Below are positions 10,533-20,561 of a DNA stretch of 64,000 bases, in pieces. The translations under genes were made by a program, and so were the position numbers. The DNA comes from Campylobacter avium LMG 24591 (GTDB taxonomy: Bacteria; Campylobacterota; Campylobacteria; Campylobacterales; Campylobacteraceae), in the NCBI RefSeq assembly GCF_002238335.1, contig NZ_CP022347.1:1-64000 (forward strand). The letters run 5' to 3'. Under the pieces are notes generated by a model. It was not told the origin of the DNA. It was given only the letters and a program-made list of their open reading frames with translations, and ran no database searches. The stretch's first letter is position 1, and each line of letters starts with the position of its first letter.

Positions 10533-12034
10533 GCTTTTATCCTAAAAGAAAGTGCGTTTAGTATGTGTGTTTTTTCTATGAGTTCGCTATTTTGTATGTC
10601 AGCACAGCTTCGTGCGACCTTTAAAGTTTTATTAATGGAACGTTGCGACAGCTTAAACCTACTTATGCCTTGCTCCAAGGTATCTACGGCTTCTTTGCTT
10701 AGTATGCAAAATTCTTTTATCTCCTCATCTTTTAGCTTGGCATTAAATTCCTTTTGCCCCCTTTTTCTTTGAAAAATAAAAGCATTTAGAACAATTTGTG
10801 AGAGCTCTTTTGATGAAAAACTAGGCTTATCATCCTTGCTTATCTCCTCCATTGCTACATATAAATCTATCCTATCAAGTATGGGTTGGGAAATTCTTTG
10901 CTTATAGCGTTTTATGTCAAGTTCGTTGCAACGACAGAGCAAATCTTTTGAGAATAAATTTCCGCAAGGGCAAGGATTTTGCGCTGCCACAAAGATGAAT
11001 TTCGTATCATAAAGCACCTTGGAATTTACCCTTGAAACTAGAATTTGATTATCCTCTAAGGGCTCTCTTAAGCTTTCTATAACGGTTTTGCTAAAATGTG
11101 GGAATTCATCAAAAAACAGCACCCCGCCGTTTGCCAAAGCTACCTCGCCTATCTTAGCTGATTTCGTGCCACCACCAAAGATACTAGCCTTGGTGCTTGT
11201 GTGATGAGGATTTCTAAAGGCTCTCACGCTAGAAAACTCGCAGTCCTTTGAATTCAAAGACTTATAAGCACTCGCGCTTAAAATTTCATCCAAACTTTGC
11301 GGAGGCATTATATAAACAAGCCTTTTAGCGCACATGCTTTTGCCACTTCCAGCACTCCCTTCAAAAAGGATATTGTGCATGCCAAGAGCGGCTATTAAGC
11401 AGGCTTGTTTTGCTTTTTCTTGTCCTTTTACATCTTTAAAATCATAAGGAAAATTTGAATTTGGCACAAAAAGTTCGTTATTGATAAGCAAAGGATTTTC
11501 AAAAAGCGGGTGAGTGCTTGAAACCCTGAATTTATCGTAATTTTTCGTGCTAAGTAGCTCGTAAGCTTCATCTATATTATCAACCGCGAAAAATTCTATG
11601 TTTGGTATCATGCAAGCCTTTTGTGCTAGAGCTTTTGGTATGATAGTTTTTATATTTTTTTTTCTATGCGATAAAAACAAAAGCAAAGAAAAAAGCTCGT
11701 TGGTATCTTTTACGCTTCCATCAAGTCCAAGCTCTCCAAAGGCAAAAAATTCATCAAAGTCGATTTTTTGAAGCAGTATTAATAATGCTATTGCCAAATC
11801 AAAATGTGAGCCTTGTTTTGGGATACCGGAAGGGCTTAAATTTATGGTGATTTTTTGTGCTGGAAAGGAGAAATTTTTGTTGATTAAAGTGGCTTTTATC
11901 CTCTCTGTGCTTTCTTTGATAGCGGTATTTGCAAGTCCTACTATGCTAAAGCCGGGCAAACCCCTTGTAAAAGTGCTTTCTACATCGATAACGCAAAATT
12001 CATCTAGCAGGTTAGCACATTTTAGCTTTTTCAT
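10529..12034 (-). CDS. comM: ComM/YifB family Mg-chelatase-like AAA+ ATPase
   Basis: 501 residues. N-terminal ChlI-like domain ('FSIVGLANTAIKESTERIKA', 'INLSPSGIPKQGSHFDLAIA'), a central AAA+ ATPase with Walker A 'EGSAGSGKSMCAKRL' and Walker B 'GGVLFFDEFPHF', a Cys-rich 'NPCPCGN...CRCNELD' loop typical of YifB proteins, and the C-terminal lid. ComM is a hexameric helicase that promotes branch migration during natural transformation, consistent with Campylobacter competence. Overlaps def by 4 bp. Confidence 0.92.
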   Translation of the reverse strand: MKKLKCANLLDEFCVIDVESTFTRGLPGFSIVGLANTAIKESTERIKATLINKNFSFPAQKITINLSPSGIPKQGSHFDLAIALLILLQKIDFDEFFAFGELGLDGSVKDTNELFSLLLFLSHRKKNIKTIIPKALAQKACMIPNIEFFAVDNIDEAYELLSTKNYDKFRVSSTHPLFENPLLINNELFVPNSNFPYDFKDVKGQEKAKQACLIAALGMHNILFEGSAGSGKSMCAKRLVYIMPPQSLDEILSASAYKSLNSKDCEFSSVRAFRNPHHTSTKASIFGGGTKSAKIGEVALANGGVLFFDEFPHFSKTVIESLREPLEDNQILVSRVNSKVLYDTKFIFVAAQNPCPCGNLFSKDLLCRCNELDIKRYKQRISQPILDRIDLYVAMEEISKDDKPSFSSKELSQIVLNAFIFQRKRGQKEFNAKLKDEEIKEFCILSKEAVDTLEQGISRFKLSQRSINKTLKVARSCADIQNSELIEKTHILNALSFRIKA

Positions 12035-12558
12035 TTTGCTTTCTTGCTATTTTTTTGTGTTTTTCTAAATTCCTTGTCAAATTTTTGTCTTTTTAAGTAA
12101 GAAAGTCTTTCTATGAATAATTTGCCATTCAAATGGTCAAATTCATGCTGCAAAATAACTGCTAAAAAGTCGCTTGCCTCAAGCTCTTTGTATTTGCCGT
12201 GTCTATCTTGGTATTTTACATATACATTTTTGTTTCTTTGCACTTCCTCGTAAAAGCCCGGTATGCTAAGACAGCCTTCGGTAAAAAGTATCTTTTCATC
12301 GTTTATGAATTCTAGCTCGGGGTTGATGATTTCTAGCAAGGTTTCTTTTGTTTGCTCATCTTGTTCATTGGGCGGATTTGCTAAAAAAATTCTTAGTGGC
12401 ACATCCACTTGAATCGCAGCTAGTCCAACGCCTTGCCCTTGTATCATAGTTTCATACATATTATCAAGCAAGGTATGCAAGCTGCTGTCGAAATTCTCAA
12501 CCTCTTTTGAAGGCAAAAACAAATGTTTGTTTGGATAAGTGATTATATCTAAGCTCAA
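12031..12558 (-). CDS. def: Peptide deformylase
   Basis: Removes the N-formyl group from new proteins. 175 residues with the three metal motifs: 'GVGLAAIQVD' (GxGxAAxQ), 'EGCLSIPGF' (EGCLS) and 'LQHEFDHLNG' (QHExDH), the two His and the Cys being metal ligands. The only plausible start is TTG at 12558, with AGGA 6 bases upstream. Followed by comM with an ATGA overlap. Confidence 0.94.
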   Translation of the reverse strand: MSLDIITYPNKHLFLPSKEVENFDSSLHTLLDNMYETMIQGQGVGLAAIQVDVPLRIFLANPPNEQDEQTKETLLEIINPELEFINDEKILFTEGCLSIPGFYEEVQRNKNVYVKYQDRHGKYKELEASDFLAVILQHEFDHLNGKLFIERLSYLKRQKFDKEFRKTQKNSKKAK

Positions 12559-12566
12559 GATTTATC

Positions 12567-13586
12567 CTAATCTATAATAGCAAAAGGCTCTTGGTCCTTG
12601 CCTGTCTTAGACAAAGACTTTATCATTTTTTGTAAGAATTTATCCACCACAATATCATCTTTTATCACAGCCAAAGCAGCCTCTAAATTCATGTCTATTT
12701 CCACTCCGTCTATGAAGAAATTTGTGTTGTAAATGGCATCTATTAGGTTTTCAGTCTTTTTTTGCGCATTTTGCATATTTGTATGTCTTAGCAAGATAGC
12801 AAAAATTCCATCTCCATAGTAGGCTACTATATCGCTGTTATCTACATTTTTATTTAAGGTTTTTACTATATTTTTTTGCAAGATTACCTTATCTTTTTGC
12901 TTGGATATTTTATTTATCAAATCATCTTTTATCTTTAGCATTATGATGGAGTTTTGGTAGTTGTATTTCGCGTAGCCATCCTTGCACTTTTCTATCAAAT
13001 CCAAAAGAGATTTTTTGCTATAGGCTTCGTAAACAGTGTCAAAATCGCTTTTTTCTTCTATTTGCTTGTAATGAGTTAGGACATTTTCAAAATGCTCTTT
13101 TATATCAGAGGAATACTTTTTAAGGACAGCTTCAAACCTTTGTAAGTTGTTTTGTAAGCTAGAAACAAGCTCTTTTAAAGATAAATCATAAGACTTAACA
13201 GACAAATCATCCGCAGCCTTTTGCAAGACATCTTCCATAACTTCGACATTCTTATAAACCATGGCCACATCTTGCATTAGCAAGGAAAGATCGCCAAAGC
13301 CTTTTTTGACAGCCTTTTCTATGAAAACTTGTTTGCTATCCTCCACATCCTCGAAATTCATCATCTCGCTTATTTTTTTTCTAAATGTCATGGTGCTTTG
13401 TTCGTGTAAGGCTTTGATAAAGTAGATTTTGTAGTTTTCAGGTATTGGCGGGACATTGTCTTTGATTAGCTGTTCTAGGACTGATTTTGAAAATTTTTCT
13501 AGCTCCCCGCCGCTTATTTTTTGAATTTTATGGCTATCGCCACCAAAGCCACCTTTGCCAAAATCTGATAAAAAATCATTTTCCAT
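12567..13586 (-). CDS. Degenerate GGDEF-like protein between def and clpP
   Basis: 339 residues. The first ~50 residues include the motif 'IKDNVPPIPENYKIYF', which I associate with N-terminal domains of epsilonproteobacterial GGDEF proteins. A helical/coiled middle follows (about 60-200), then a C-terminal fold resembling a diguanylate-cyclase domain. The signature is 'YYGDGIFAILL' instead of GGDEF and the residues that bind Mg/GTP are not kept, so cyclase activity is unlikely. It may bind a nucleotide or a protein. It sits 8 bp from def and 7 bp from clpP, as part of one operon. Function unknown; family assignment is by eye. Confidence 0.6.
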   Translation of the reverse strand: MENDFLSDFGKGGFGGDSHKIQKISGGELEKFSKSVLEQLIKDNVPPIPENYKIYFIKALHEQSTMTFRKKISEMMNFEDVEDSKQVFIEKAVKKGFGDLSLLMQDVAMVYKNVEVMEDVLQKAADDLSVKSYDLSLKELVSSLQNNLQRFEAVLKKYSSDIKEHFENVLTHYKQIEEKSDFDTVYEAYSKKSLLDLIEKCKDGYAKYNYQNSIIMLKIKDDLINKISKQKDKVILQKNIVKTLNKNVDNSDIVAYYGDGIFAILLRHTNMQNAQKKTENLIDAIYNTNFFIDGVEIDMNLEAALAVIKDDIVVDKFLQKMIKSLSKTGKDQEPFAIID

Positions 13587-13593
13587 AGTGCCC

Positions 13594-14178
13594 TCACTTA
13601 AAGCTTTTTTGCAACACCTTATCTATAAGCCCGTAATCCTTAGCTTCATCAGCACTCATAAAAAAGTCCCTATCGCTATCTTTTTGAATTTTAGCTAGTT
13701 TTTGTCCTGTGTTTTTGGCTAGAATTTCGTTTAAAGATTGCTTTAGTCTTAGCATTTCCTTAGCCTGAATTTCTATATCACTTGCCTGGCCTCTTGCTCC
13801 GCCTAAGGGCTGATGTATCATGATGCGTGAATTTGGCAGGGCAAATCTTTTACCCTTAGTTCCGCAAGAAAGCAAAAAAGCTCCCATTGAAGCAGCCTGT
13901 CCCATGCAGATAGTGCAAACATCGGGCTTTATATAGTTCATAGTATCATATATACTAAGACCGCTAGTTACCACTCCGCCGGGTGAATTTATGTATATAT
14001 AAATATCCTTTTGAGAGTCCTCAGCCTCTAAAAAAAGTAGTTGTGCCACGATAGAAGCAGACACAGCGTCATCTATCTCGCCACTAAGCATTACAATCCT
14101 ATCTTTTAAAAGGCGAGAGTATATATCATAACTTCTTTCGCCTCTGCTTGTTCTTTCTATGACATAAGGGATAAACAT
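13594..14178 (-). CDS. clpP: ATP-dependent Clp protease proteolytic subunit
   Basis: Serine protease of the ClpXP/ClpAP complex. 194 residues. Catalytic Ser in '[13 protein letters not shown]', catalytic His in '[10 protein letters not shown]' and Asp in the '[14 protein letters not shown]' block; '[12 protein letters not shown]' precedes them. I chose ATG 14178, which shares one base with the tig TGA stop (TGATG), over a GTG one codon earlier. Coupled to tig, the usual pairing. Confidence 0.96.
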   Translation of the reverse strand: MFIPYVIERTSRGERSYDIYSRLLKDRIVMLSGEIDDAVSASIVAQLLFLEAEDSQKDIYIYINSPGGVVTSGLSIYDTMNYIKPDVCTICMGQAASMGAFLLSCGTKGKRFALPNSRIMIHQPLGGARGQASDIEIQAKEMLRLKQSLNEILAKNTGQKLAKIQKDSDRDFFMSADEAKDYGLIDKVLQKSFK

Positions 14179-15491
14179 CACTTAGCCTCTGCTTTCTTTT
14201 TATCTTTTGGCATGAAAATATCGTTAAAGAGCTTTTCCTCTAGCAAGGACATTTTTATAATTGGTAAAACTCCTTGTTGTTTGTAGCTTTCAAGCAGTTT
14301 TTGAGGGTCAGTGCCGTATCTGTAGGCTTCAAAATACACAGTTTGTATAAGTTCTTGCTCACTCACTGCAATTTTTCTCAGTGCGGCTAGCTCGTTGATT
14401 ATAAAAGTAAGCTTCACGCTCTTTACAGCCTCATCTCTAAAGCTTTCTCTTTTTTCTTTGTATTTGTTTTCATCATTTTTAAATTCTTCAAGCTCTTCTT
14501 TTGTGAAAGTGCTAACAGCGTTCCTAAACTGCACATCCATTTCTTGCTCTACAATGCCCTTTGGTATGTCAAAGACATATTTTTCAAGCAAGGCATCGGC
14601 TAGTTTTGTCTTTAGCTCCTCGTTTATAAGCTTGTAAATTTTTTCATTTTTAATTTGTTCTTTTAGCTTTTCATCCAAAAGCTCTTCACTTGCATTTTCT
14701 TCATTTGGCAAGAGTTTTTTTAGTAAATCCTCATCTAAATTTGGAAGCTTTAACTCCTGAATTTCGTGTAGTTTTACCTTAAATACAGCCTCTTTTCCTG
14801 CCAAGTTAGCAGCACCGTAATCATCAGGAAATTTCACCTTCACATCTCTTTGCTCACCTTTTTTCATACCTAGCATACCATCTTCAAAGCCCGGTATAAA
14901 CTGCTTTGAGCCTATCTCTAGCACATAATTTTCTGCCTTGCCTCCATCAAAAGCCTTTTCATCCACAAAGCCTTCAAAGTCAAATTTAGCAAAGTCCTTT
15001 TCCTTAAGCTCTCTATCCTCGCTAATGGCTTCAGTTTTTGCGTAAGATTTAAGCAAATTTTCTTTTTTTTCATCTATCTCTTTTTTCGTAACCTTTGGGC
15101 TTTGATAGCTTGGTATAAGTTCTTCGTATCCGTTTAAATTTAAGCTTGGTTTAAAAGAAAGTATAAGTTCGCCTTGCAAACCCTCATCCTTTCTTTCTAC
15201 TTTTTCAAAATAAGGCTCACCGACTAGGTCTTTTACTTCCTTGCCACTATCTTTTAAAGCCTTATCTATGCTTTCTTTTATCAAGGCTTGTTCAGCATCT
15301 TGTCTTAGCTCTTTTTCATATCTTTTTATGACGGCACTAACAGGGACTTTGCCCACTCTAAATCCGTCCATTTTCATAGTTTTTGCCGCTTTTGAAGCAA
15401 GTTTTTCTAACTCTTGTTTTATGTCTAAAGAGCTTATATCAATACTTAGTGAGGTATTAACTGTGTCTAATGCTTTAGCCTTTACATCCAT
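14178..15491 (-). CDS. tig: Trigger factor
   Basis: Ribosome-bound chaperone with peptidyl-prolyl isomerase activity. 437 residues: N-terminal ribosome-binding domain with the signature '[18 protein letters not shown]' (GFRxGKxP), a central FKBP-type PPIase domain ('[19 protein letters not shown]', '[20 protein letters not shown]'), and a helical C-terminal domain. First gene of the long minus-strand run tig-clpP-GGDEF-def-comM-rmuC-nnr-purN. Confidence 0.95.
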   Translation of the reverse strand: MDVKAKALDTVNTSLSIDISSLDIKQELEKLASKAAKTMKMDGFRVGKVPVSAVIKRYEKELRQDAEQALIKESIDKALKDSGKEVKDLVGEPYFEKVERKDEGLQGELILSFKPSLNLNGYEELIPSYQSPKVTKKEIDEKKENLLKSYAKTEAISEDRELKEKDFAKFDFEGFVDEKAFDGGKAENYVLEIGSKQFIPGFEDGMLGMKKGEQRDVKVKFPDDYGAANLAGKEAVFKVKLHEIQELKLPNLDEDLLKKLLPNEENASEELLDEKLKEQIKNEKIYKLINEELKTKLADALLEKYVFDIPKGIVEQEMDVQFRNAVSTFTKEELEEFKNDENKYKEKRESFRDEAVKSVKLTFIINELAALRKIAVSEQELIQTVYFEAYRYGTDPQKLLESYKQQGVLPIIKMSLLEEKLFNDIFMPKDKKKAEAK

Positions 15492-15608
15492 ATATTGTCC
15501 TTAAAAAAATTAAAATAAAAGCTATACTATACCAAATTTTTACTAATTACTTGCATAAAAATTCAAGTTATTTATGTTAAAATCTACTTTTTTAGACAAG
15601 GTTAAGAA

Positions 15609-16181
15609 ATGCAAGAAAAATTTGAAAATCACATAAAAGATATACTCACTCTCATAGGAGAGGACCCCCAAAGAGACGGGCTTTTAAAAACTCCTAGCCG
15701 CGTTTTTAAGTCCTTTGAATTTTTAACAAGTGGCTATAAGCAAGACCCAAAAGAAATTTTAAGCAAGGCTCTTTTTGACAGCACAAACAACGAAATGATC
15801 CTAGTTAGAGACATAGAATTTTACAGCCTTTGTGAGCATCATCTTTTGCCCTTTTTTGGTAGGGCTCATATAGCTTATATACCGGATAAAAAGGTTCTTG
15901 GACTTAGTAAATTTGCCCGCTTAGTAGAGCTTTACGCAAGAAGATTACAAATACAAGAGCAACTAACAGAGCAAATTGCCGAAGCCTTGATAAGCTTTGT
16001 AGGTGCAAAAGGCGTTGGAGTGGTGCTTGAAGCAAGGCATATGTGTATGGAAATGCGTGGGGTGCAAAAGGCAAATGCCACAACCTTAACTTCAGCCCTA
16101 AGAGGTTCTTTTTTAGCAAATGAAAAGACTAGAAAGGAGTTTTTTTCCTTGATCAACTCAAGCAAACAGGTTAAATTTTAA
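15609..16181 (+). CDS. folE: GTP cyclohydrolase I
   Basis: Converts GTP to 7,8-dihydroneopterin triphosphate, the first step of folate synthesis. 190 residues. Zinc and catalytic residues are in '[20 protein letters not shown]' and '[13 protein letters not shown]'. ATG follows AAGGTTAAGAA. Divergent from tig with a 117-bp spacer; its stop overlaps the fliI start (TAATG). Confidence 0.95.
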   Translation: MQEKFENHIKDILTLIGEDPQRDGLLKTPSRVFKSFEFLTSGYKQDPKEILSKALFDSTNNEMILVRDIEFYSLCEHHLLPFFGRAHIAYIPDKKVLGLSKFARLVELYARRLQIQEQLTEQIAEALISFVGAKGVGVVLEARHMCMEMRGVQKANATTLTSALRGSFLANEKTRKEFFSLINSSKQVKF

Positions 16182-17533
16182 TGAGCCTAGAAAGCCTTAA
16201 AAAAAAGCTTGGCAAGGAAAATTTAAGCTCAGTTTTTGGAGAGATAACCAAAATTTCAGCCACAAATATAGAGCTTAAAGGCTTAAGGCTTAGCGTTGGA
16301 GACATAGTTAGGCTTGTTTCAAGTGAAAATGAAGCCTTGCAAACTCTGGCTATGGCTGTGGAGGTAAAAGAAAATTTTTCTTATCTAAGCCCTTTTTCTT
16401 TTGTGGAGGGCTTTAAGATAGGCGATAAAGCATTTTTAAGTGACGCTGGTATGCAAATAGGTGTAAGTGATGAGCTTTTAGGCAGGGTGGTTGATCCTTT
16501 TATGCGTCCAAAAGATGGCAAAGCTCCCATAGAGCCTAGCAAATTTATGCCTATAATGAGAGCACCCATTGACGCTATGAAAAGAGGACTTATAGAAGAA
16601 GTTTTTCCTGTGGGCGTTAAAACCATAGACGCGCTTTTAACTTGTGGTGTAGGACAAAAGCTTGGAATTTTTGCAGGAAGTGGGGTCGGAAAATCAACTC
16701 TTATGGGTATGATAGTAAAAAACTCAAAAGCAGCCATAAAAGTAGTAGCCTTAATAGGCGAAAGAGGCAGAGAAATCCCTGAATTTATACAAAAAAACCT
16801 AGGCGGTAAGCTAGATGATACCGTTATCATAGTAGCTACGAGCGATGATTCTGCCTTGATGAGAAAATACGGCGCCTTTTGTGCTATGAGTGTGGCTGAG
16901 TATTTTAAGGAGCAGGGAAAAGATGTGCTTTTTATAATGGATAGCGTAACTAGATTTGCTATGGCACAAAGAGAAATAGGCCTTGCACTTGGTGAGCCAC
17001 CAACTACAAAGGGCTATCCACCTAGTGTTTTAAGCTTACTGCCTCAGCTTATGGAAAGAACGGGCAAAGAAGAGGGCAAAGGCACTATCACAGCTTTTTT
17101 TACCGTGCTTGTGGATGGCGATGATATGAGCGATCCTATAGCTGACCAAAGCCGCTCTATACTAGATGGACACATAGTTTTAAGCAGAGAGTTAACGGAT
17201 TTTGGAATTTATCCGCCTATAAATATACAAAATTCAGCCTCTCGTGTGATGAATGACATTATAAGTGATGAGCACAGGCACTTAGCTAGGAAATTTAAGA
17301 GGCTAAATTCTTTGCTAAAAGAAAATGAGGTTTTGCTCCGTATAGGTGCGTATCAAAAAGGAAGCGATAAAGAGCTTGATATGGCTATAGCTAAAAAGGA
17401 CTTTATGCAAAAATTTCTAAGCCAAAACCCAGAAGAAAGCTTTGAATTTAAAGACACTATAGAAATGCTAAAAGAGATAGAAATTCAACCCACACAACAG
17501 GTGCAAATAAACACTCCAAAAATGCAAGGCTAA
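16181..17533 (+). CDS. fliI: Flagellum-specific ATPase FliI
   Basis: Export ATPase of the flagellar type III secretion apparatus. 450 residues. Walker A 'GIFAGSGVGKSTLMGMI', the F1-like 'ALIGERGREIPEFI', Walker B 'VLFIMDSVTRFAMAQREIGLALGEPP', and 'GSITAFFTVLVDGDDMSDPIAD'-like block ('GTITAFF') are present. Overlaps the folE stop by one base (TAATG), implying coupling. From memory folE-fliI is also adjacent in C. jejuni. Confidence 0.95.
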   Translation: MSLESLKKKLGKENLSSVFGEITKISATNIELKGLRLSVGDIVRLVSSENEALQTLAMAVEVKENFSYLSPFSFVEGFKIGDKAFLSDAGMQIGVSDELLGRVVDPFMRPKDGKAPIEPSKFMPIMRAPIDAMKRGLIEEVFPVGVKTIDALLTCGVGQKLGIFAGSGVGKSTLMGMIVKNSKAAIKVVALIGERGREIPEFIQKNLGGKLDDTVIIVATSDDSALMRKYGAFCAMSVAEYFKEQGKDVLFIMDSVTRFAMAQREIGLALGEPPTTKGYPPSVLSLLPQLMERTGKEEGKGTITAFFTVLVDGDDMSDPIADQSRSILDGHIVLSRELTDFGIYPPINIQNSASRVMNDIISDEHRHLARKFKRLNSLLKENEVLLRIGAYQKGSDKELDMAIAKKDFMQKFLSQNPEESFEFKDTIEMLKEIEIQPTQQVQINTPKMQG

Positions 17534-17592
17534 ATTAAAGCAAGGATTGAAGGCTAGTTGAAAAGCCTTATTAAAGGTATATGGACTATACA

Positions 17593-18112
17593 ATGTTAAA
17601 AGATGAAATTTTTTTAGACCAAAAAGGCAAAAAACACATACTTACACAAAAAAACACAAGAACAATGGCTTTCTACTTTTAAGCTTGAAAATTTAGAACA
17701 AGGTTGTATACCAAAGCATAATAAAGCCATACAAGAAGCTTTGAATGGAAAGGAAATAAGAGTACAAAAAGGAAGCTTGTTAAAATTAGTTTCACAAAGA
17801 AGACAAGAATTTATACCACATATTAAAGCTGTGCTTGATGAACCTGATGTAATTATAAAGGAGCTAAGTGAAGAAATATTACTTGTTAAATATTTAAAAC
17901 TTGATGATTGCTTTGTAAATGTTAGTTTTGATAACGGAGAATATCTAGTAAGCATATCTAACGGTATAAAAGAAGTAAGAAATTTGAAAAACAAGATAAA
18001 TGCTGGTGCTAAAATAGTATATCAATCTCCAAACGCCAGTTCAAACTTGCAAACGCTTTTACAGACTTCGCGATACTCCGCCAACAAGATTAATATGCTA
18101 GATTATAATTAA
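17593..18112 (+). pseudogene. Frameshifted phage-type nuclease-like (PBECR-like) gene
   Basis: Two overlapping frames read as one protein if one base is removed from a seven-A run at 17648-17654. ATG 17593 encodes 'MLKDEIFLDQKGKKHILTQ', then the other frame continues 'KTQEQWLSTFKLENLEQG' and runs to 18112, giving about 172 residues. The text 'ALNGKEIRVQKGSLLKLV', 'LLVKYLKLDDCFVNVSF' and the 'YQSPNASSNLQTLLQTS' tail resembles the barnase/EndoU/colicin-like PBECR nuclease proteins of Mu-like phages and mobile elements in Campylobacter. That name is from memory and uncertain. No phage genes adjoin it, so it looks like an isolated remnant or a poly-A contingency gene in the OFF state. Confidence 0.5.
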
Positions 18113-18155
18113 AAAAATATGAAAAGTCAAGCTAAGCCCTAAACACTAGTTTAAT

Positions 18156-20444
18156 TTAAAATCTCTTAAAAAGATAACCTAAACCCAAGCTCCCATTCAC
18201 ATTTATAAAACCTCCCTCATATGCTTGAGACATCACAGAGGCTGTAAAGTCTAAGTGTTTTGATACAGAAAAAGATACACCTGCAAATACATTTGCAAAT
18301 AATTCTTTTTGATTTTCATAAGATATTTTTTCTTGTCCTATGCTCATTTCATAGTTCTTATCTCCAAAGACAGCTTTTCCATCAACTCCTTCTAAAGATA
18401 TAAAAAAGCTTCCACTATCTAGTATTTTTCTATACTCTATACCTAAAACACCATATAAGCTTGTAAAAGTATTTGTGCTTCTGCTTATAGGTAGTAAGCC
18501 ACTTTCTTTATACTCAGGCATATTATAATAGCTTCCTAATATACCAAGATAAGGTTTTAAACTATGTTCATTTTTAAATTCAAATCTATATCCAAGTCTA
18601 GCTTGTGCTCCTATATTATGTCTTTTATAATCTCCTTGATGAAGACTTAAACCAGCAAAAATTCTATCGTATTTATTATGATTATTTGCATAGTATCCTA
18701 ATACATCAAGCTCAAGTGAATATGGCATATAAACTCTTGAGTATAAACCTAAACTATAGTTAAATCTATCTAAATACATTCCTTCAGTTTCTATACGAGA
18801 GTTACTTTTAGAAAGTGCATAATTATTAGTATTTCTATTAAAAGCAATATTATTATTTCTACTACTAAGATGAGCAATTCTACCTAACATATTATGATAT
18901 ATTAAATTCCCTTGATATGTTTTTCTTTCATCTTGCATAGTCTCAATCTGTTTTTCAACAGTACTAGCAGCAGTTCTTATAACATTATCATTTTCTATAA
19001 GAGAGCCATCTAAGGCTTCATAAATAGCATTATATATAGGGTCAGAGCTTGGTGGAGTGTTTGGACTTGGTGGAGTAGGTTTATCATCACTGCCGCCCTC
19101 ATTTCCGCCTTGATTGCCGTCTCCGCCCTCATCAGAACTACAACCAGTATTTACATCACAAAATGCCAATAGGATTAGATAAGACATATCATCATTTTTA
19201 AGCAAGCTTCCTGTTAGTTGAAAAGAAACCGAGCCATTAAAAGTAGCTGAAGTTGTAGCATTTATAAAGCTAAAGCCGGTATCACTTCCTATGAAATTTA
19301 AAGTAGCTGAATGATCTAGAAAAAACGAATTTGCATGTATGCTAGAATTACCTGTTAATGATATATTGCTTCTGTAAGCTGAGAAAGAGCCACCTACTTT
19401 TAGGGTAGAATCTTGCAAATCCACACTTGAGCGGTAATAAAAGCCATTGCTTACAAAGCTATCTCCTTGTGCGTCGCTTTTAAAATCTCCACCTACTATA
19501 ATTTCAGATCCTCCTTTGGCCACTAGATATCCTAAATAATCGCAATTATCTTCATCAATACAGCCAATACTAGGATCATTTTTACCATTTTCAAAGTTGC
19601 CATTTACAGTAAATTTTCCGCCGTTTTCTATTTCTACTAAGGCGTCTAGTCTTTCTTGAGGAGCTGTTGGATCAAACTCTCCTCCAGGATAAGGTCCGTC
19701 TTTTATAATGATATTTTCAGTGCCTCCATTATAAAAAGAACCTTTTATAGTGCTAGTGCCCGCACTTTGATAAAAATGTCCCCCGTGTGTTTCACGAGTA
19801 TAAGCCTTCCCCATATAATAGAATTCTTGATCAATATAATAATAATTATACACATCAGCACCTATATAAAGTGTGCCGGAATGATTGATTATGGTTGCAC
19901 CATGATCTGCAAGAGTTTGATTTATTAATCTTTTTACATTAGTTATATTTATGGTGGAGTTATCAAGTATTAAATTACCCCGACCTATAAAAAAAGTATT
20001 AATAGTAGTTATATCTATAGTTGAACCAGGATTTGCAAGTATAAGTGGACCAGTAAAAGACGCATAATTACTTGTATGATTATTACTAAAATTAAAATAC
20101 ACGCCATGAAGATAGCTATTATCTAGTGCAAACACACCATTGCTATTTGTGCTATTTAAATTCATAACCAACCTGCCTGAATCTACTATAATATAAGCTC
20201 TCATGTTGTAGGACTTATCCGTGACTAGTCGGTTGTCTGCTACTATGAATGTTGAGTTTTCAGGTCCTTGGTATATGAACTGTTTTTCAAAGTAGCTACT
20301 GAAAAATTGTAATGCGTCGCCATCAAATCTTCTAATTTCTCCATCATTTAAAGTAATATAGCGTTCGCCCATATTGAAACCATATATATCTAAGGCAAAA
20401 GAGTATGAATATAAAAGTGTGAGCAAAAATAATGCTTTTCTCAT
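18156..20444 (-). CDS. Autotransporter protein (type Va secretion)
   Basis: About 762 residues: a Sec signal peptide (MRKALFLLTLLYSYSFA), a passenger of about 430 residues rich in Asn/Gly/Ser strands typical of a beta-helix, a Gly/Asp then Pro-rich linker ('PPSPNTPPSS', near residue 455), and a C-terminal beta-barrel ending in aromatic Phe ('GLGYLFKRF'), as needed for outer-membrane insertion. Exported surface protein, possibly adhesin; no catalytic motif seen. I prefer ATG 20444 over the TTG at 20465, since it starts at the signal peptide. A decayed paralogue lies at 42.5-45.1 kb with a nearly identical barrel. Confidence 0.85.
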   Translation of the reverse strand: MRKALFLLTLLYSYSFALDIYGFNMGERYITLNDGEIRRFDGDALQFFSSYFEKQFIYQGPENSTFIVADNRLVTDKSYNMRAYIIVDSGRLVMNLNSTNSNGVFALDNSYLHGVYFNFSNNHTSNYASFTGPLILANPGSTIDITTINTFFIGRGNLILDNSTINITNVKRLINQTLADHGATIINHSGTLYIGADVYNYYYIDQEFYYMGKAYTRETHGGHFYQSAGTSTIKGSFYNGGTENIIIKDGPYPGGEFDPTAPQERLDALVEIENGGKFTVNGNFENGKNDPSIGCIDEDNCDYLGYLVAKGGSEIIVGGDFKSDAQGDSFVSNGFYYRSSVDLQDSTLKVGGSFSAYRSNISLTGNSSIHANSFFLDHSATLNFIGSDTGFSFINATTSATFNGSVSFQLTGSLLKNDDMSYLILLAFCDVNTGCSSDEGGDGNQGGNEGGSDDKPTPPSPNTPPSSDPIYNAIYEALDGSLIENDNVIRTAASTVEKQIETMQDERKTYQGNLIYHNMLGRIAHLSSRNNNIAFNRNTNNYALSKSNSRIETEGMYLDRFNYSLGLYSRVYMPYSLELDVLGYYANNHNKYDRIFAGLSLHQGDYKRHNIGAQARLGYRFEFKNEHSLKPYLGILGSYYNMPEYKESGLLPISRSTNTFTSLYGVLGIEYRKILDSGSFFISLEGVDGKAVFGDKNYEMSIGQEKISYENQKELFANVFAGVSFSVSKHLDFTASVMSQAYEGGFINVNGSLGLGYLFKRF

Positions 20445-20463
20445 AAAAAATCTTTGTAAATTC

Positions 20464-20554
20464 AAGTTAAAAACGAGGAAAAATTATATAACAAAAAAAA
20501 AACGATTAATGAGGCTAACAAAAAAGCAAAAAATTTTAAAATTTTTTAAATTTC
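20464..20554 (-). repeat. Duplicated autotransporter upstream region, copy 1
   Basis: About 90 bp upstream of the autotransporter start nearly identical to 45091-45180, including the shared words GATTAATGAGGCTAAC and GCAAAAAATTTTAAAATTTT. The two copies differ by a few bases, mainly in the A run. It probably contains the promoter and was duplicated together with the gene. Confidence 0.8.
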
Positions 20555-20561
20555 TACTAAT

